Shown: piece by piece, positions 42,601 to 54,000 of the stretch
How positions within the stretch are numbered: position 1 is the first letter of the stretch
Layout of the letters: every line of letters starts with the position of its first letter
Notes under the pieces: model-generated
Databases searched by the model: none
What the model was told of the DNA's origin: nothing
What the model saw: only the letters and a program-made list of their open reading frames with translations
Assembly (NCBI GenBank): GCA_001460835.1
Contig: CYKH01001151.1
Span: 1,930-65,929 of the forward strand
Source: Bodo saltans
Taxonomy: Eukaryota > Euglenozoa > Kinetoplastea > Eubodonida > Bodonidae
Direction of reading: 5' to 3'
DNA: 64,000 bases
Program-made: the position numbers and the translations under genes

Positions 42601-45600
42601 GCGCCAGTAGTGTCATCAACTCACTCCGACTCGATCGCTGCGTCCCGCACCTTCACGTGGTCCGGGCCGACGCACACACGAGGACATGTGTCGCGCTCAC
42701 GTACGTTGGCGCTGACCGAATCGGACGGCTCCTCTACATTGGTTGCCTCTGTTTCCCGCAGCGTTGGAACTTTGAGCCGAGAGCAGTCGTACTCGCGTAG
42801 CGTGACAATTTTAAGCACCAACTCTGCGTCTCGCGACATCATCTCATCATCGTACACCGCAACAAAATCAAAACGTACGCCCTCGTTTCCCACCGCAACG
42901 GAGGTTGCAACACTCACTGGCGCTGCGACCAAACGAACGTACTCCCCGACTAGCAGCATTCGTACACATTCGATGGTTGCGACCGCGTCACATACATTCC
43001 CAACGAAACCATTGACGGCCACGCGCTCTCGATCCGCTGTGACGGGCAGCCACGTATTGACTCACTCGATAACGGACAACGTCACAAGATCGCAATCGGT
43101 GACAAGTAGTCTTCTGCCAACGAGAACTCTTTCCCTAAGACCCTCGACGTCGCGAACATTATCGCGGAGTCGCACATTGATAGCGACGCGAACGCCTACA
43201 CGAACAATGACGCCACCGCCAACCCCAACTCCTTCGCTTGTGCCCACTGCGACTTTCACAAACACAACGACGCTGCCCCCGACGCCAAGTCCTACGAAAA
43301 CTCGACCGTCGCCGTCCGTCAGTGCGTCAGTGATCACTTCGTTGTCGCAGAGTATGAACGCGACACCAACAGATTCACATAGTGATTCTGTCGTGTCATC
43401 AGCGACAGCATCCGTGACGAGCACCATTACTCCCCCGCCAACACCCACACCAACTGCCACCCATTCAAAGCCAACGATGACCGCATCATCCTCAGCGCAC
43501 GCCACCATTACTGCGAATACGATCAGTGCAGATGTCACACCGAGCCGATCATCGAGCCACACTCGCACCATCACTCCGCCGCCAACTCAAACGCCATCAG
43601 CGTCCTTACCTCCTTCATCCTCTGTTTCGGAGCGGGAGACCTCCACAGCATCTACTACGAGGACCATCACACCACCCCCAACTCCATCGGCAACCCGCAC
43701 CAATACCATCACACCGCCGCCTACGCCAACGCCTTCAGGTACAGGGTCTGCTGGAGCCAGTGCAACCATCACAGAAGTGGCCACGAGTTCGATCGATCGC
43801 CGCCAGAGTCGCTCGTCAACAGACTCAGAAGGTTCAACTATTACACGTACCGTGACAGTGTTGGCAACCCCAACGCGCAACGCAACCGTCTCAATTGGAA
43901 CGAAAACACTTGCATCCAGCACCACTCGCACCCCCACGCCCTCCCAAACGTCATCGATCCAAGTATTCCCGAACGGAGACGATGGGCAGATCCAGCGCTC
44001 CTCGCACATCATCCGCGTGTCCGGCAGTCTGTGGGACGTTGCGCTCAGCAGAAACATGACGCTGGTTGCTCAGGTCGTCCTGCAGATGCTCTCCCAGGCG
44101 CTGAACATTCCCACGAGCCAAATTCAGATCGAGAGCCTCACCGTCGGCTCCCTCGTCGTGCGCTTCACAGTCAACCGAAACGCGTCGCAGGCGATGCCCG
44201 ATGCTGCTATCGACACGTACTCGTTGGAGTCCAACCTCACCCACCTCGTCGACACGTACGTGCTCTTGACGTCGGACACCAACAGCACGCTGGTAGTGCT
44301 GAGCGTCACCACGGTCAAAAGTAGCGACGTCGCAACCCCGGATCCTTCGTGCGGCTCGGTCTGCAAGATCGGCGCGATTGCTGCCGCTGTTGGCGGTGTT
44401 GTGATCGCCGCCATTGTTGCAGGCTGCATCGTGTGGCGCCGTCGCCGGCTCCTCGCCAAGGCAAAAGAATTTGTCGGAAATCAATCATTTGACACGCCCA
44501 GAGTCATGGAGAAGGTAGTCTCAGCATTGCACGAACGACACGAAAAGAAACTTCGTGATCTGAAGGCGGCCGAAAAACAGCGACGCGCTACGTTAAGGCA
44601 CGAACCTCTTGCTGATGACATTGATGGTGATGGAGTTAGCGGTGCGGTCACTGCAACGTCAGTGTCGGAAGCAACGCCATCAACTCCGTTTACATGGCGA
44701 GCATCGATGCTTGACGATGTCCCGGTGCGCCGCTCTCTCCTATCACCGCTACCACTGATGATTGACGACGTGAAAATAGTCGCGCTTGTTGACCATGGCG
44801 ATGATGACCGCGCCGCGGCAGCGGAAGACCCAAGCAATCGCGTCTTCGCATCTCTTCTTGACGAGCTTGCTGCTGGCGATGAAGAAGCACATGAAAACCG
44901 CGCGTTTCATGTACACGGTGATGTGAACGGTACGACTGAAGAAGAAGACGTTGACGCCACCCTTCTCAATGGGATGCATCGGCATACGCAATTATTGCGA
45001 AGCAATGGACCGCTCCTGGAAGAAGATCGTGCAGTAGGATTTGGCATTTTCGATGAAGATGACGAGCTCGATGGACTCAGAGGTGAACGAACTCCCACCT
45101 CACCAAGAAGTGGCAATTCCTCTGAGTCATCGTCAACGGCGGCAGCGTCAACACCGCGGACATCCCGCCCCTTTATCCCCCCTCTGATCATTCCTCCTGC
45201 GATACAGAGGACCCACAATATCGCAGCACGCCTCCTCCATCCGCCACATCCTCAGCACGCTGAGGTCGTTGTTTCATCTTCTGTGCCAGTTCAACCATCA
45301 CCACCATCGGCTGCTCTCGTGGAACTTGTACGCACATCGTCCTTTGGGACCACAGTGACAACAGCAACTGCGTCATCAGAACCTTTTGCAGCGCACAGCC
45401 CACAGAATGTTGTCAACTCTCATAGCGGGAGTATGTCAACAGCGTTTATTTCACCTCTGTCTCTGCCTGCGAGGAGTGTGGTCACTGCAGCATCGTCATC
45501 ATCCGCAACTGCGAAGTTCAGCAGCGCGGCATCGCCAACAACTGCTGCAACAAAGTCGACACTCAACTTTCATGTCGTTCCTCCTAAGTCCAGAGCATCA

Positions 45601-46971
45601 ACAGCACGTTCATCGGCTGGGGACTTCTCTTCACTTGCATCTCCGACACGTCAATTAAGTTTCTACCAACTTCCGCCTGCGGTGCAGAGCTCATCTGTCA
45701 CGCCACTGCCGCCATCGACAAGCAACGTTGTTGGGTCGCCCAGTTCTTCTCACTTGAATCCGTTGATTCATCTCTTCAGCCCTGCTGGCATTGTTGCTGC
45801 TACCGTTCCTCCTCGTCATCGCCGCGCTAGTGTCGTGTCGTTCAGCAAAGACGGAACAGAACCAAAATCGTCGTTATCGTCTGACCCCTCGTTCCTTTCA
45901 CCCACAAGGATGTCCTTTTCGTTAGCTTCGGCGCCGTCTTCCGTCGCCCCTCCAACCGCCCATTCCCCCTCTATTGGAAAGGCGAGGGGTGACCCAGAGA
46001 ATCCACTTGGCTTGATGATGAGCAAAGCAACAACTTCATCCCGAGGCGACTCATCGATGTCAGCATCTGTTTCGTCCCCCACGCCTAACGTTGCGCTGAG
46101 GGCTGAGCATCACAACGACCAGTCACCCCCTCTGCACTTCGGTGGTAGTAGCAGCGGCGGAAGTGTGCGGTGGGTACAAGTTGCCCAGCCGCAACACCCC
46201 TCTTCAGCAACCTCGTTTTCTCTGCATCGTAGTCATCATGACCACCAACAGATAGAAGACGATGCCAGTCTCAGCGGCAGCAGCCGTAGCTCTCGCAACA
46301 GTGACAACAGTTTTGACGATGATGAAAGTGATCAGAGCAGTCGCGGCAGCAGCGCCTCTTCTTCCACGACGAGATCAACTTTATCGTCGCAGAGCACAGC
46401 AGCAACAATAAATACTGAAGGTCGTACAGAGGTAGGGGAAGAAGAGCTTGTAAGTGCCAATGGGATGATAACGCCAAGACCTCGCAGAACAGCAGAGGAG
46501 AGGGGAGCTGTGATCCGCCCTCCTCCCACATCTTTGGCTGCGTCTGTGTACGCCTCGATGAACTTTGTGGTTCCTCGAGCACCGTCAATAGTGCAGCGGC
46601 CGGCCATGATGATGCATCAAACGATTTCACCAAGCGCGCCGCGGGACTCTATCACAGGATCCTCTTCCTTTGTGCAATTGCACTTCACGCCGCCTGCCGC
46701 TACTTCATTGCCTCAACGAAGAGGAGGTACTCGCCCATCCCCGCCAACGGCAACTTCACAGCTACGTTTCGCCAACCCGCTTGATGGTGCGCAGCAGGGC
46801 AGAGGCAACAACCTACAACAACGAGACACCTTTGCTCTGGTCATTAGCGACGACTTGAGCTCCGAAGCCCCATCTGAGCCTGCACATACAGTTGTCGAAA
46901 TCCAACCAGAATACGACGACGGTGGCGATGACGACGACGTTGAATACGAATGGGTGTTAGAAGCACTGTGA
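36694..46971 (+). CDS. Family B giant membrane-mucin-like protein, largest member, intact
   Basis: From ATG 36694 the protein has 3425 residues. The open frame extends upstream but without another ATG. The start gives a clean signal peptide (AWVIVVLLLLTQ). An R/S-rich stretch (RSRTRSNSNSRS) and LLATPS-type repeats (VTPSATILATPSVIATSSAT) follow. The S/T ectodomain of about 2400 residues has the same charged punctuation motif and a PGETPSFILSLTRT island (about 40610-40655) as its neighbour. ITPPPTPTP modules lie at 43200-43745. The juxtamembrane GSLVV motif is at about residue 2485, CGSVC at 44350-44364, and the membrane span at about 2559-2581 with WRRRR after it. The 840-residue tail has EEDRAVGFG and ends VEYEWVLEAL. 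The juxtamembrane part is almost identical to that of the 26384 gene; the tails differ. Confidence 0.85.
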   Translation: MIFCTFIRRSWCAWVIVVLLLLTQNLPIPAKGGVLTKTASISPFSATLLISHSRSLTGTSRSRTRSNSNSRSCSHSRSRSKTATHSTTLLATPSTLVTPSATILATPSVIATSSATLLVTPSHQSETFSPSSSDSVSGPSPSPTATSSVSRTESVSWEGGSTSRTVSISPSVSSTRSISLSLTPTATDSPTASGTGSQSSSKGTVTRSMTKDVSISDTDSASASNSRSYGSWSHSPSGTESFTPSTSESMTLSKSIGSLTATTSDTYSISMSFSVSGSLSDTGSPSSTLSPSITLSPTRATISLSDSAIASESDSASITISDSLTLTKTPSMTVKSFTEERSLSLTSTFTESVSKSLTNMSSESLTDTVSQTFFVTNTSSLTNSETGSISKNTESDPRTSSRSSSESSSKPSITRNETRTNSITESNTKSASRSRYVTRTENSASSSMTFTMSSTITWSRSRTRRSVTPSFTNSATPSSTLSAMSRTRSGRVHPGITVTSSLTWSKHSRTRDASATMPSVTMSTSRSRGTPSITPTTTESVTPTESQSQSNTMTVSKSITTSNTVRSLTKSRSRPSNSLSRTISFATETEEFSFSRSLSLTFSKSVSFSRSSSESLSISVSASTTESPTSSRTSSVSTSASTSFSRQSESWEVSNTKSSSLSSSPSDTSSLTLTTSLSESSTTSVSGTRSTSDSWSLSTSASRSSTADDSVTTSPSSERSGTAASVTHSATTSNSLTPTSSRSPTWSVSDEGSASFSSSSSSSVTVSRSSTSTESYSETMSQGTPTTSLSPSPTPSFTTSSSQSGSSSASTSVSNAPTMSLSATTTSSSTVTATRDITESRSMSTTESLSPSVTLSNEFSRSPTQSASPSPTPSPSLSFTLSASSTISLSYEVSFTKSSSLTSESSASFSATASASPTNSSTPTATSSVSVSFSREPTSSLSGSTTDDITVSLTISRDGLSASWTSSRTPTITQRSPSLTLYRSPRGTISVNSPSISLTTSPSSTVTRSTTHDLSESRSQSISLSPSPSLSRSDDSVSLELTESKSMSMSDSPLETVSQTKTATKIRTKQKTPSETVGPLTASKSINESGTLSESPIPTISRTFSSSVSSSFTKSSTQQVSISRSVTRSSTTDVSDTRSLSLSNNVTASLSGAGSTSTKSLTASNTPSRSRSLPTISRTESRDPSYSAASRTFSSSDSKSATFDDSTTITGSLTSIGSETLTPTISKISESFDRSTTPTSSPTLSEKTPSSVHSSTLSPTQSASPTWSPSAEPTASLTPSSTPSPTASRTSSGSRLTMSASHHNYAPGETPSFILSLTRTASPLQSASKSFSQSYTVTGGSLTADHTASFSPTTSKTLSRSQGSNTVSDSPVRSRSSSHTYSSSLTRQSASAPQSSTGTLIPSSTWSRATPPHSVSETPDDSTSRTLSASSSTSSSMTLSQAPPPSRTAIITASLLATPSSHSFSLSLDDSQTFTASRLTDAHTTSFSLTVEFPSNSLSASELKSVTVTLIATPSSTIRWDSPSTSATGDATHTIATSSSSKSPSPRTLSQPPTMTWSPTHSVGSPTLSKRTITAEESLSFTPTLTPTNVSSFTTTNPLPSSSESQSLSKGTATKDVSGSNTLSVSYSRDGRSESSSLHPTRTPTTSVTVTASKSSSGSVTLTPDTHTNEPSLTDSSEHSMSFSGPSLSLEPSGSKSFSRSVSSEPSLTRTPTLTMDVPSRSTSPSWSLSPTDTISRNMSSLTETLSWMRTVTNLVTVTSSETLTASNTSRWPTLSSSIVKATHTVSVSDEISITVWSQTISLTFSYDGATPSNSREETESRSMTPSLSAEPSATGKTLTASDSKEQTTTHTVSSSDSPSPSRTITPAPTPTRRVTISELSPTLSESLTPRSYSVDPTSSNTFSTNVSGTASIAVSKATDRLSLSWTLSATKSQTHASLTNEASSTHRSSTLSASVSLSRIGSVSGSVSAPVVSSTHSDSIAASRTFTWSGPTHTRGHVSRSRTLALTESDGSSTLVASVSRSVGTLSREQSYSRSVTILSTNSASRDIISSSYTATKSKRTPSFPTATEVATLTGAATKRTYSPTSSIRTHSMVATASHTFPTKPLTATRSRSAVTGSHVLTHSITDNVTRSQSVTSSLLPTRTLSLRPSTSRTLSRSRTLIATRTPTRTMTPPPTPTPSLVPTATFTNTTTLPPTPSPTKTRPSPSVSASVITSLSQSMNATPTDSHSDSVVSSATASVTSTITPPPTPTPTATHSKPTMTASSSAHATITANTISADVTPSRSSSHTRTITPPPTQTPSASLPPSSSVSERETSTASTTRTITPPPTPSATRTNTITPPPTPTPSGTGSAGASATITEVATSSIDRRQSRSSTDSEGSTITRTVTVLATPTRNATVSIGTKTLASSTTRTPTPSQTSSIQVFPNGDDGQIQRSSHIIRVSGSLWDVALSRNMTLVAQVVLQMLSQALNIPTSQIQIESLTVGSLVVRFTVNRNASQAMPDAAIDTYSLESNLTHLVDTYVLLTSDTNSTLVVLSVTTVKSSDVATPDPSCGSVCKIGAIAAAVGGVVIAAIVAGCIVWRRRRLLAKAKEFVGNQSFDTPRVMEKVVSALHERHEKKLRDLKAAEKQRRATLRHEPLADDIDGDGVSGAVTATSVSEATPSTPFTWRASMLDDVPVRRSLLSPLPLMIDDVKIVALVDHGDDDRAAAAEDPSNRVFASLLDELAAGDEEAHENRAFHVHGDVNGTTEEEDVDATLLNGMHRHTQLLRSNGPLLEEDRAVGFGIFDEDDELDGLRGERTPTSPRSGNSSESSSTAAASTPRTSRPFIPPLIIPPAIQRTHNIAARLLHPPHPQHAEVVVSSSVPVQPSPPSAALVELVRTSSFGTTVTTATASSEPFAAHSPQNVVNSHSGSMSTAFISPLSLPARSVVTAASSSSATAKFSSAASPTTAATKSTLNFHVVPPKSRASTARSSAGDFSSLASPTRQLSFYQLPPAVQSSSVTPLPPSTSNVVGSPSSSHLNPLIHLFSPAGIVAATVPPRHRRASVVSFSKDGTEPKSSLSSDPSFLSPTRMSFSLASAPSSVAPPTAHSPSIGKARGDPENPLGLMMSKATTSSRGDSSMSASVSSPTPNVALRAEHHNDQSPPLHFGGSSSGGSVRWVQVAQPQHPSSATSFSLHRSHHDHQQIEDDASLSGSSRSSRNSDNSFDDDESDQSSRGSSASSSTTRSTLSSQSTAATINTEGRTEVGEEELVSANGMITPRPRRTAEERGAVIRPPPTSLAASVYASMNFVVPRAPSIVQRPAMMMHQTISPSAPRDSITGSSSFVQLHFTPPAATSLPQRRGGTRPSPPTATSQLRFANPLDGAQQGRGNNLQQRDTFALVISDDLSSEAPSEPAHTVVEIQPEYDDGGDDDDVEYEWVLEAL
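43915..44477 (+). repeat. Homogenised juxtamembrane segment shared with 32840-33402
   Basis: This is the partner of the 563-bp segment in the preceding gene. It encodes the GSLVV domain, CGSVC pair, membrane span and basic stop-transfer. Confidence 0.85.
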
Positions 46972-48018
46972 TCGCCAGGCGATACGTGTTTTCATGCTCC
47001 TGCTTTTTAAGAAAAATCCTTTCCCTCTTTACATTCACACTGTTGTTCCTTTAGATCCTTCTTCCCAAAGCAAAACATTCCTTTCCACTTCTTCCCACTC
47101 ATTTCCATGTGTGTGAATGCCGGGAGGTATCAGCTGCACATTCATCCTTCCCTCCCCCTCTCAATTCTTCCTTGATTGGGGTTTTTCCCCGCACAAGAGT
47201 ATATCAGCGCGTTCGTCCGTTCCCATTCAAAGTTGTTTTTTCGTTGTGTGTTGCAGTTTGTTTCTTACTGCTTCGCATTTTATTTTTGTTGTAATTGTTA
47301 TCTCTCTTTGGGCGAAATTGATGTTTCCAATCCTACACGTGTCCTTCCCAATTCTTCCCATTCTTCCACTGACTTATTTTTTTTGAGCGAGCGTTCACTC
47401 ACTCACCTTGGCAAAGGAGAGAGGGTGTGATGAATTCTGTTGTATCATCGGATTTTGTGTGCGAAGCCGCCAACGCGCCACTCAGTGCAAAAATGAGATG
47501 AGTTGAAATCGCCGTCACGTTTTGAGATTGTTGTCACTCACACGGATGCTTACTTTTCTTTACCCTTTCTTAAAAAATTACAGAAAACGAGAGGTTAGAC
47601 ACATAAACACTCTCACTGCATAGAAAAAGTCTCTCAGAACACCACGTGAGAGCTACTAAGCACGTATTCCAGCAGAGCACTAATTGCCATCATTATCCAA
47701 CTTGTGCTTCTGTTGTGGACACCCGGCAATCCAACGTCATTTCTCGCAAAGGACCACTTTCGCCTTTCACAAAAAAAATTGCAGCAAACAAAGGAGAGGA
47801 AGATCCCTTCAGCGTGAACCACATTAGGATTTCGTACTACCAAAGCACACAGCAACTACTACCGAAACAAAAAACAAAGGAAAATTCTTCAGCTTCCATC
47901 ACGATCCATTTTCAGCAGCACCTACACAAACAAACAAATCAACCTGATGATTTTCCGCCCCACTGCACCTGTTGCATCACCGCAATCCCCAAGGATAACA
48001 AGAAGTAAGAAGACGACA
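46972..48018 (+). other. Intergenic spacer and long 5' UTR
   Basis: No credible gene is seen. Pyrimidine-rich runs occur at 47140-47170 and 47335-47385. ATG 47947 is in frame with the downstream gene, but the signal peptide starts only at ATG 48019. Confidence 0.5.
47551..47583 (+). promoter_or_regulatory. Polypyrimidine tract with CAG acceptor
   Basis: Pyrimidine runs at 47551-47571 are followed, after an A-rich gap, by CAG (AG at 47582-47583). Further AGs after weaker pyrimidine stretches near 47786 and 47911 could be used instead, so the site is uncertain. Confidence 0.4.
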
Positions 48019-51000
48019 ATGCAGTGGTTATCTTGCTGTATGTTAGTCATCTTTCTCGCTTTAAGCCCTCCTACAACAACACTACTTGAACTATTGGGCG
48101 TTCATGATGACAACTTGTGTGTGCAGCAGCACGACGACGTCAGTCCCACCAACAACAACAACAACAGTATTAGCAACCCCAAACAAGAGCAGCAGCAGCA
48201 TCCAGTGTGTATGAGAAGCACCACACAAAGCACTGTCATCTTCGCTTTGGGAAGAGTTGTCCTTTCACCCCAACCGGTGAGAGTTCTTGTAGGGAAGCAA
48301 TTGGCGCTTGGTGTTTACACAGTGACACAAAAAACGCATTCCCCCAGTCCCTCACGCTCCCAATCAAAAGATCCGTCGATGAGCGAAACCGTCACGGATG
48401 AGTTCACCATCACCAAGTCTCCGTCGCTCACCAGTAGCAGAAATACACCGTCGGAATCCGCGAGTCCTGATGATACTCTTAGCGCGTCGAAGTTCACCCG
48501 CACTGAGACCCCAACGAACACATCATCTCCCACTCAGGAAGTATCACCCACCCGCACCTTGTCCCCGGAGCCTCCCACAGAATCCCGCTCAACATCATTC
48601 TCCCGCAGCTCCAGTTCGTCTCCGTCACTGTCGCAACAAGCCTCGGTGACGTGGCGAACACAAACCCCATCATTCACTGTGTCTAAAATTTCCCAGACGC
48701 AAGAAATATCCGCGTCCCGCTCCATTGGCACGCCCACTCACACCATATCACCATCTCAAACAAGTTCTGAGTCGTTCTCGCTGTCGCCGTCATTCACGCC
48801 CAGTCAGTCAAACGAAGGATCATCGACACGATCGACAACAATCGGAACGCGATCCCCGTCCCGTGAATCGTCCATGACACGAACCTCATCGCCGGACGCG
48901 AACACAATGACAAAATCCCTCACACAAGAATACTCCATGTCGCACACTCAGTCCGCATCTTTTACCAAGCACCGAATTCATGGCTCTCGCACCATGTCCA
49001 CGACGCCCTCTCCCTCCTTCACAACCAGCGTGTCGTACAGCGAGACTCCGACGTCAACGTACAGCGTCTCGCGCATGTCGTACACCAAGGACATCACCGC
49101 AACGATCAACAGTGGATCTCCATCGTCTACACTAAGCAACACAAAAGAACGATCTGTTTCAAAATCAGTGTCGCTCTCCATGCAAATTCACTCCGTCAGC
49201 AAGACCGTGTCGATGATCCCAACTCTCACAAAAGGGTCGCCATCCTTTTCTCAAACGCTTTCGAAAACGTCTTCCGTGACCCTCTCCATTAAGTCCTTGT
49301 CGGAAGATCCTTCTCTCACACGGAGCCCGTCCGAATCTCTTTCCAGGCTCTCCATCACACAGAACTCTTCCAAGTCCGTTAGCGAAGAGTTTACATTCTC
49401 CCCGTCGGAATCGTCAACCAGGGCCAGTCTGTCCTTCGAGCTCACCAATTCACGGTCGGCTTCAGGTGAACCATCCGAATCCAAAAGTCCTTCATCGTCA
49501 CGCTCGACGTCCGGAACGATGACCCTCTCCACAGAGGCATCGCTCTCTCACTCCGTCACAGTCTCGTCGTCTCAAGAAGCGAGCGTGACTTTCAAGACAG
49601 GTTCCCCATCCAACACATACACAGCGTCTCGCATGAGTAAGACAAAACCTACTCCGTCGATGTCAGGGACGCCGACGGAAACATACACAGTGTCTCAATC
49701 TCAATCGATGACACCAAGCAGCACCTACTCGGACTCTCAGAGTGGCACCACGTCGCCATCATCCAGCGACTCTTCGATGCCGTCTGCGAGCTCATCCCTT
49801 CCACGTGGATCCGCGACGTTTAAAGTCAACCCATCTGCCACCACCGAAGCGACAAATTCAGCCATGCAAACGAAGAGCATGACGATTACCAACACTGCTG
49901 AAGTTTCCAACACCCTTACGCCGAAGCCATCGCATTCGCTAACGCTCACAGAAACTGCCACGATCACGTTCACCAAAGAGAAGTCAGTGAGCAATTCTCC
50001 CACTGTCACGCTGTCCACCTCTGTTACGTTTTCGTACAGCTTTGAGAACCCGTCATACACTAAGACAGCTACCGTCATGAAATCTACCCCAACAGCATCC
50101 CTTTCGCAAGAAGTCAGCCCCTCTCGCACCCAAAGCCCAACCAATTCGGAGGAGTCAAGTATGTCGAAGTCTCAAACGCAGTCTATCAACTCTATTTCTC
50201 AAAACGTGAGCAAGTCAGTTAGCAACAGCTTCAGCTACACGGTATCATTTCCCAGTCTCTCCCTATTCCAAAAGACCAAAACGCATTCTGACAGCCTGAC
50301 TCCTGACGACACATTCACGAAGAGCTTGACCCGCGGGACGCCATCCCCCACGTCGACCATGACCACTACCTCAAGCATTTCCTTGTCATTGTCTACATCG
50401 AGCACACGAGCTTCGCTCACGAGGTCTGCCTCTGATATCGATACCGCCACGCCTTCACCAACCCAGTCCTTCTCGAAGGAACAAACGTTTACGGCGTCCC
50501 CATCGGCGAACACAATGACGCCTGAATTTTCCCGGTCCTTCACGTACTCCACGTCGCGAAGCGCTTCGAAAGACATCACAATGTCCGTCAAGAGCCCGTC
50601 CCGCAGCACATCCCTCAGTATCAGCACGACCATCACAGTATCTCCGTCGAAGAGCGCCCCCACCCCAACGTCATCTGATTCTAACATGGTCAGCGAATCC
50701 CGCACGTCGTCTTTCACTTTGTCCTCCACGCCTAGCCGATCGGGAACGCAGACCTTTTCGCTTTCGTACTCGAGCAGCTTCTCGTATTCTCAAGAAGTCA
50801 CCGACAGCCGACGAACGTCAACACCGTCGATAACTGACAGCAAAGAGCAATCCGTTACCTTCTCAGAGTCGGTCACCCCCACTCTTTCATCGGAGTCCAC
50901 ATTTACCGCGAAGTCCCCGTCCATGACGTTCACCGGCACACTGTCCATGTCGTTTGAATTATCTCCCTCGAAGTCAGGGGACACGCCCACGACCACCAAC

Positions 51001-54000
51001 ACGTTCCTGATCACCCCCAGTCGTGGCACATACTCCCCGTCACTTTCTATCACAGTCACAACGACTCGCGCCACAAAGGAGCCCACATCGTCGTGGTCAA
51101 GCTCCATTTCCGGATCATCAACGTTCACTCTGTCTCCGGAATCGTCCCGCAGCCCGAGTGCCTCAGCGTCTCGGGGTACTCCAACAGAGGAGCTCACTCA
51201 GACCAAAACACTTTCAGAAACGCCAACCTTTTCATCATCGCCCTCGTTGACGCGAGCTCAATCCGTCACTCGATCCGGGCTCTCTATGACGCGGTCAAGG
51301 ACGTCTGAGGTATCCCTGTCACAATCTCCCAGCATGTCGATGACGTTCGAATTCTCTGCTTCCAAGTCCGGGTCCATAACTGTGAGCACCACAGAAACTC
51401 TCACGTTTGAACAAACTGGCAGCCGGACGATCACCTTCAGTCTCACTGGTACCCCAAGCTTAACATCGTCAATGTCCAGATCATCATCGTTTGGGAGCTT
51501 TTCGAAGGAACTTACCGCGTCGGCCACCGAAAGTGCAACCCCCTCGTCGTCCATGACTCAGACAATCACCAAGACGCTCTCGGACGAGGGCACCCACACG
51601 GCGCGTTCCATCACAGCATCTCCGTCGTTAAGCGTCACGATGTCGAGTGAGCCAACGCTAACAACCTCGAAAATTAGGACCAGAACAAAGATTCCAACGC
51701 GAACGTTCACACTCACTGAGACGCCGTCGATGACTCAATCACCGTCGTTTTCTTTGTCGAAGTCATCCACCGTGTCGTATGGGTCACTATCTGTTGAGTC
51801 TTCCATCACCAGATCCGCAACAAGCACTATGACACTGAGCACAACTCTCCGGCAAACGTATACCCCAACCCTCTCGCTTTCTGTCACCCCATCCTCAAGT
51901 GGAACCCAAACGATGACGGAAAGTCTCAGCCTCACGCCCGATGCCACTCCCTCCACCACAAAGTCATTGGTATTGACCAGGACACGTTCGCATATTCCTA
52001 CCGAGACCGATTCAGGGACTCCCTCTAACGAGCCCACCGCCACAGCCTCACGTGACCCCACCCAATCCTTCACGATCTCCCCAACGTTAACGATCCGCAG
52101 CCCAACAGTGGAGCAGACGCTCACCATGACCATGACAATGACGGAGACGCCTACGTCCTCCCTCACCACAACCATGTCCAAATCCGTGACGATTAGCCAA
52201 GCAGGGAAGACTGGCACCGAGACTCTCACGTTGACGCAAACGATCAACAGCACGTTGAGCGTCACGCGCTCTCCGTTTTCAAAGACACAATCCGCAACAC
52301 GTGAGCGCTCCTCATCCCCGACGGATACCCCAACGGCGACAGATGAGCTTACTGACACACGAACCGTCACCACCACCATGTCGCTGATTGAGTCCCCAAC
52401 GGTGACCATCACACTCCCACCGATTCCAACTCCCACGAATTCTTCCACTGTGTCTGATGTTGACACAAGATCACCAACCATGACCCCGTCAAATGAGCAA
52501 TCCCTGACAAAGTCCGGTAATACGCAAAGCCCCACCCCGACGCAAGTCACGCACGTGACGGCCACAGTGAGCGAGGAACTCACTGAGAGCCGCTCCATAT
52601 TGGATACTCGTTCAAACACACTCCGCTTCAGTGTGACCAACACCAAGTTGTTGACGGTGTCACCATCGCCAGAGGTCACAAACACAAAAACGGTCACCAG
52701 GAACCGGAAGGAGGATAGCGGCACCAAGCCGAAATCCATATCTGGTACTGAGACATTGTGGGTGGCCTCGTACACACAATCCATCACAACAGTACACTCA
52801 CTGTCGGCGACCCCGTCGTCGTTCCCTTCCGTTACCGATAGTCCTTCTCACGAAGTCAGCAAGTCTGAATCCTATTCATCTTCGGTGACGGGCTCCATCA
52901 CCCCACCCCCAACGGTGACCCCAACGCGCATGGAGTCGAAGGAAGCGACAGCAACAGCCAGCACCACCCGCTCGATCACGCCCCCACCGACACGAACACC
53001 TTCCAACACCTCCACACCAACGGACGCCGTCACCGCTACCTTCACGAATACGATTACACCCCCACCAACGCAGACTCCTCTTCCCACGGTGACACAAGCT
53101 GCATCCGCAACTAGGACCATTCACCCGTCAAAATCCATCAGCCTGTCGTTTTCACGCCCTTTTGTCGCTCCTGGAGAGTCAGGAGTCATCTCGGTCTCGG
53201 AGATGACCGTTCGCCTTGCAGGAAGTGCCTGGGATCAAGTTCTTGCTACCAACCCGTTGCTGCTCAACATCATCATTCAGCAGCAATTTGCCCAACTTCT
53301 CAACCTCCCGCAGTATCGCATCACCATCATTAGCATTCGCATTGGCAGTCTCGTGGTGGACTTCACCGTCACACGAAATGCGTCAGAAACTCTGCCTGAA
53401 AGCGTCATGTTAGGCCTCTTCCAAAGTTCGAACTATTCTCTCCTATCGTCCTTGTATCAGAACATCACTGGCATCAGCAATGAGTCGATAACCTTCTTAG
53501 ACGGCTCTGTCACGAGGAGCTCCGATGCACAGCAGGCCAACAAAGGTGCTTGCACAGGTGCTTGCATTGGCGCTGTCGTTGGTGTGATTATTGTGTGTGC
53601 TATTGGCGGTATCATTGGCATCGTGCTGATTATTCGTCGCCGACGACGAAACCGTCGACTGCGCGAGGAGAAGGAGTACGCGGAACTCACGGTCAATCGG
53701 AACCACCGTGTCATCGAAGACGGAGACACTGCTATTGTCACCGTCGTGGACGAACGTGGCAACAACACGCCTCGTAACGGATATGAGCCTACCGCCACGC
53801 CAAGGGCCACTCCGTGGTACCTTCAATCCAACAACACCGGCCGTAAAGGCGGCGATGGCGATGATGACATGGAGGAGTACGATGAAGACCGCACGCCTCC
53901 AGGCAAAGCGCCTCGGTGGCTTGTGGGAGGGAGCGATGACGATTCTCGAAGTAGCGATGAGGGATATGCGCCGCCTGCCAAAGCCTCGTCATCCGCGCAA

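Noticed and set aside
51735-52787. Long open frames on the minus strand opposite the S/T-rich genes (also 28984-29919, 39750-40403, 32110-32982)
   Set aside because: They mirror the codon bias of TCN/ACN-rich coding on the other strand, give V/D/S-rich low-complexity products, and have no domain, signal peptide or processing signal of their own.
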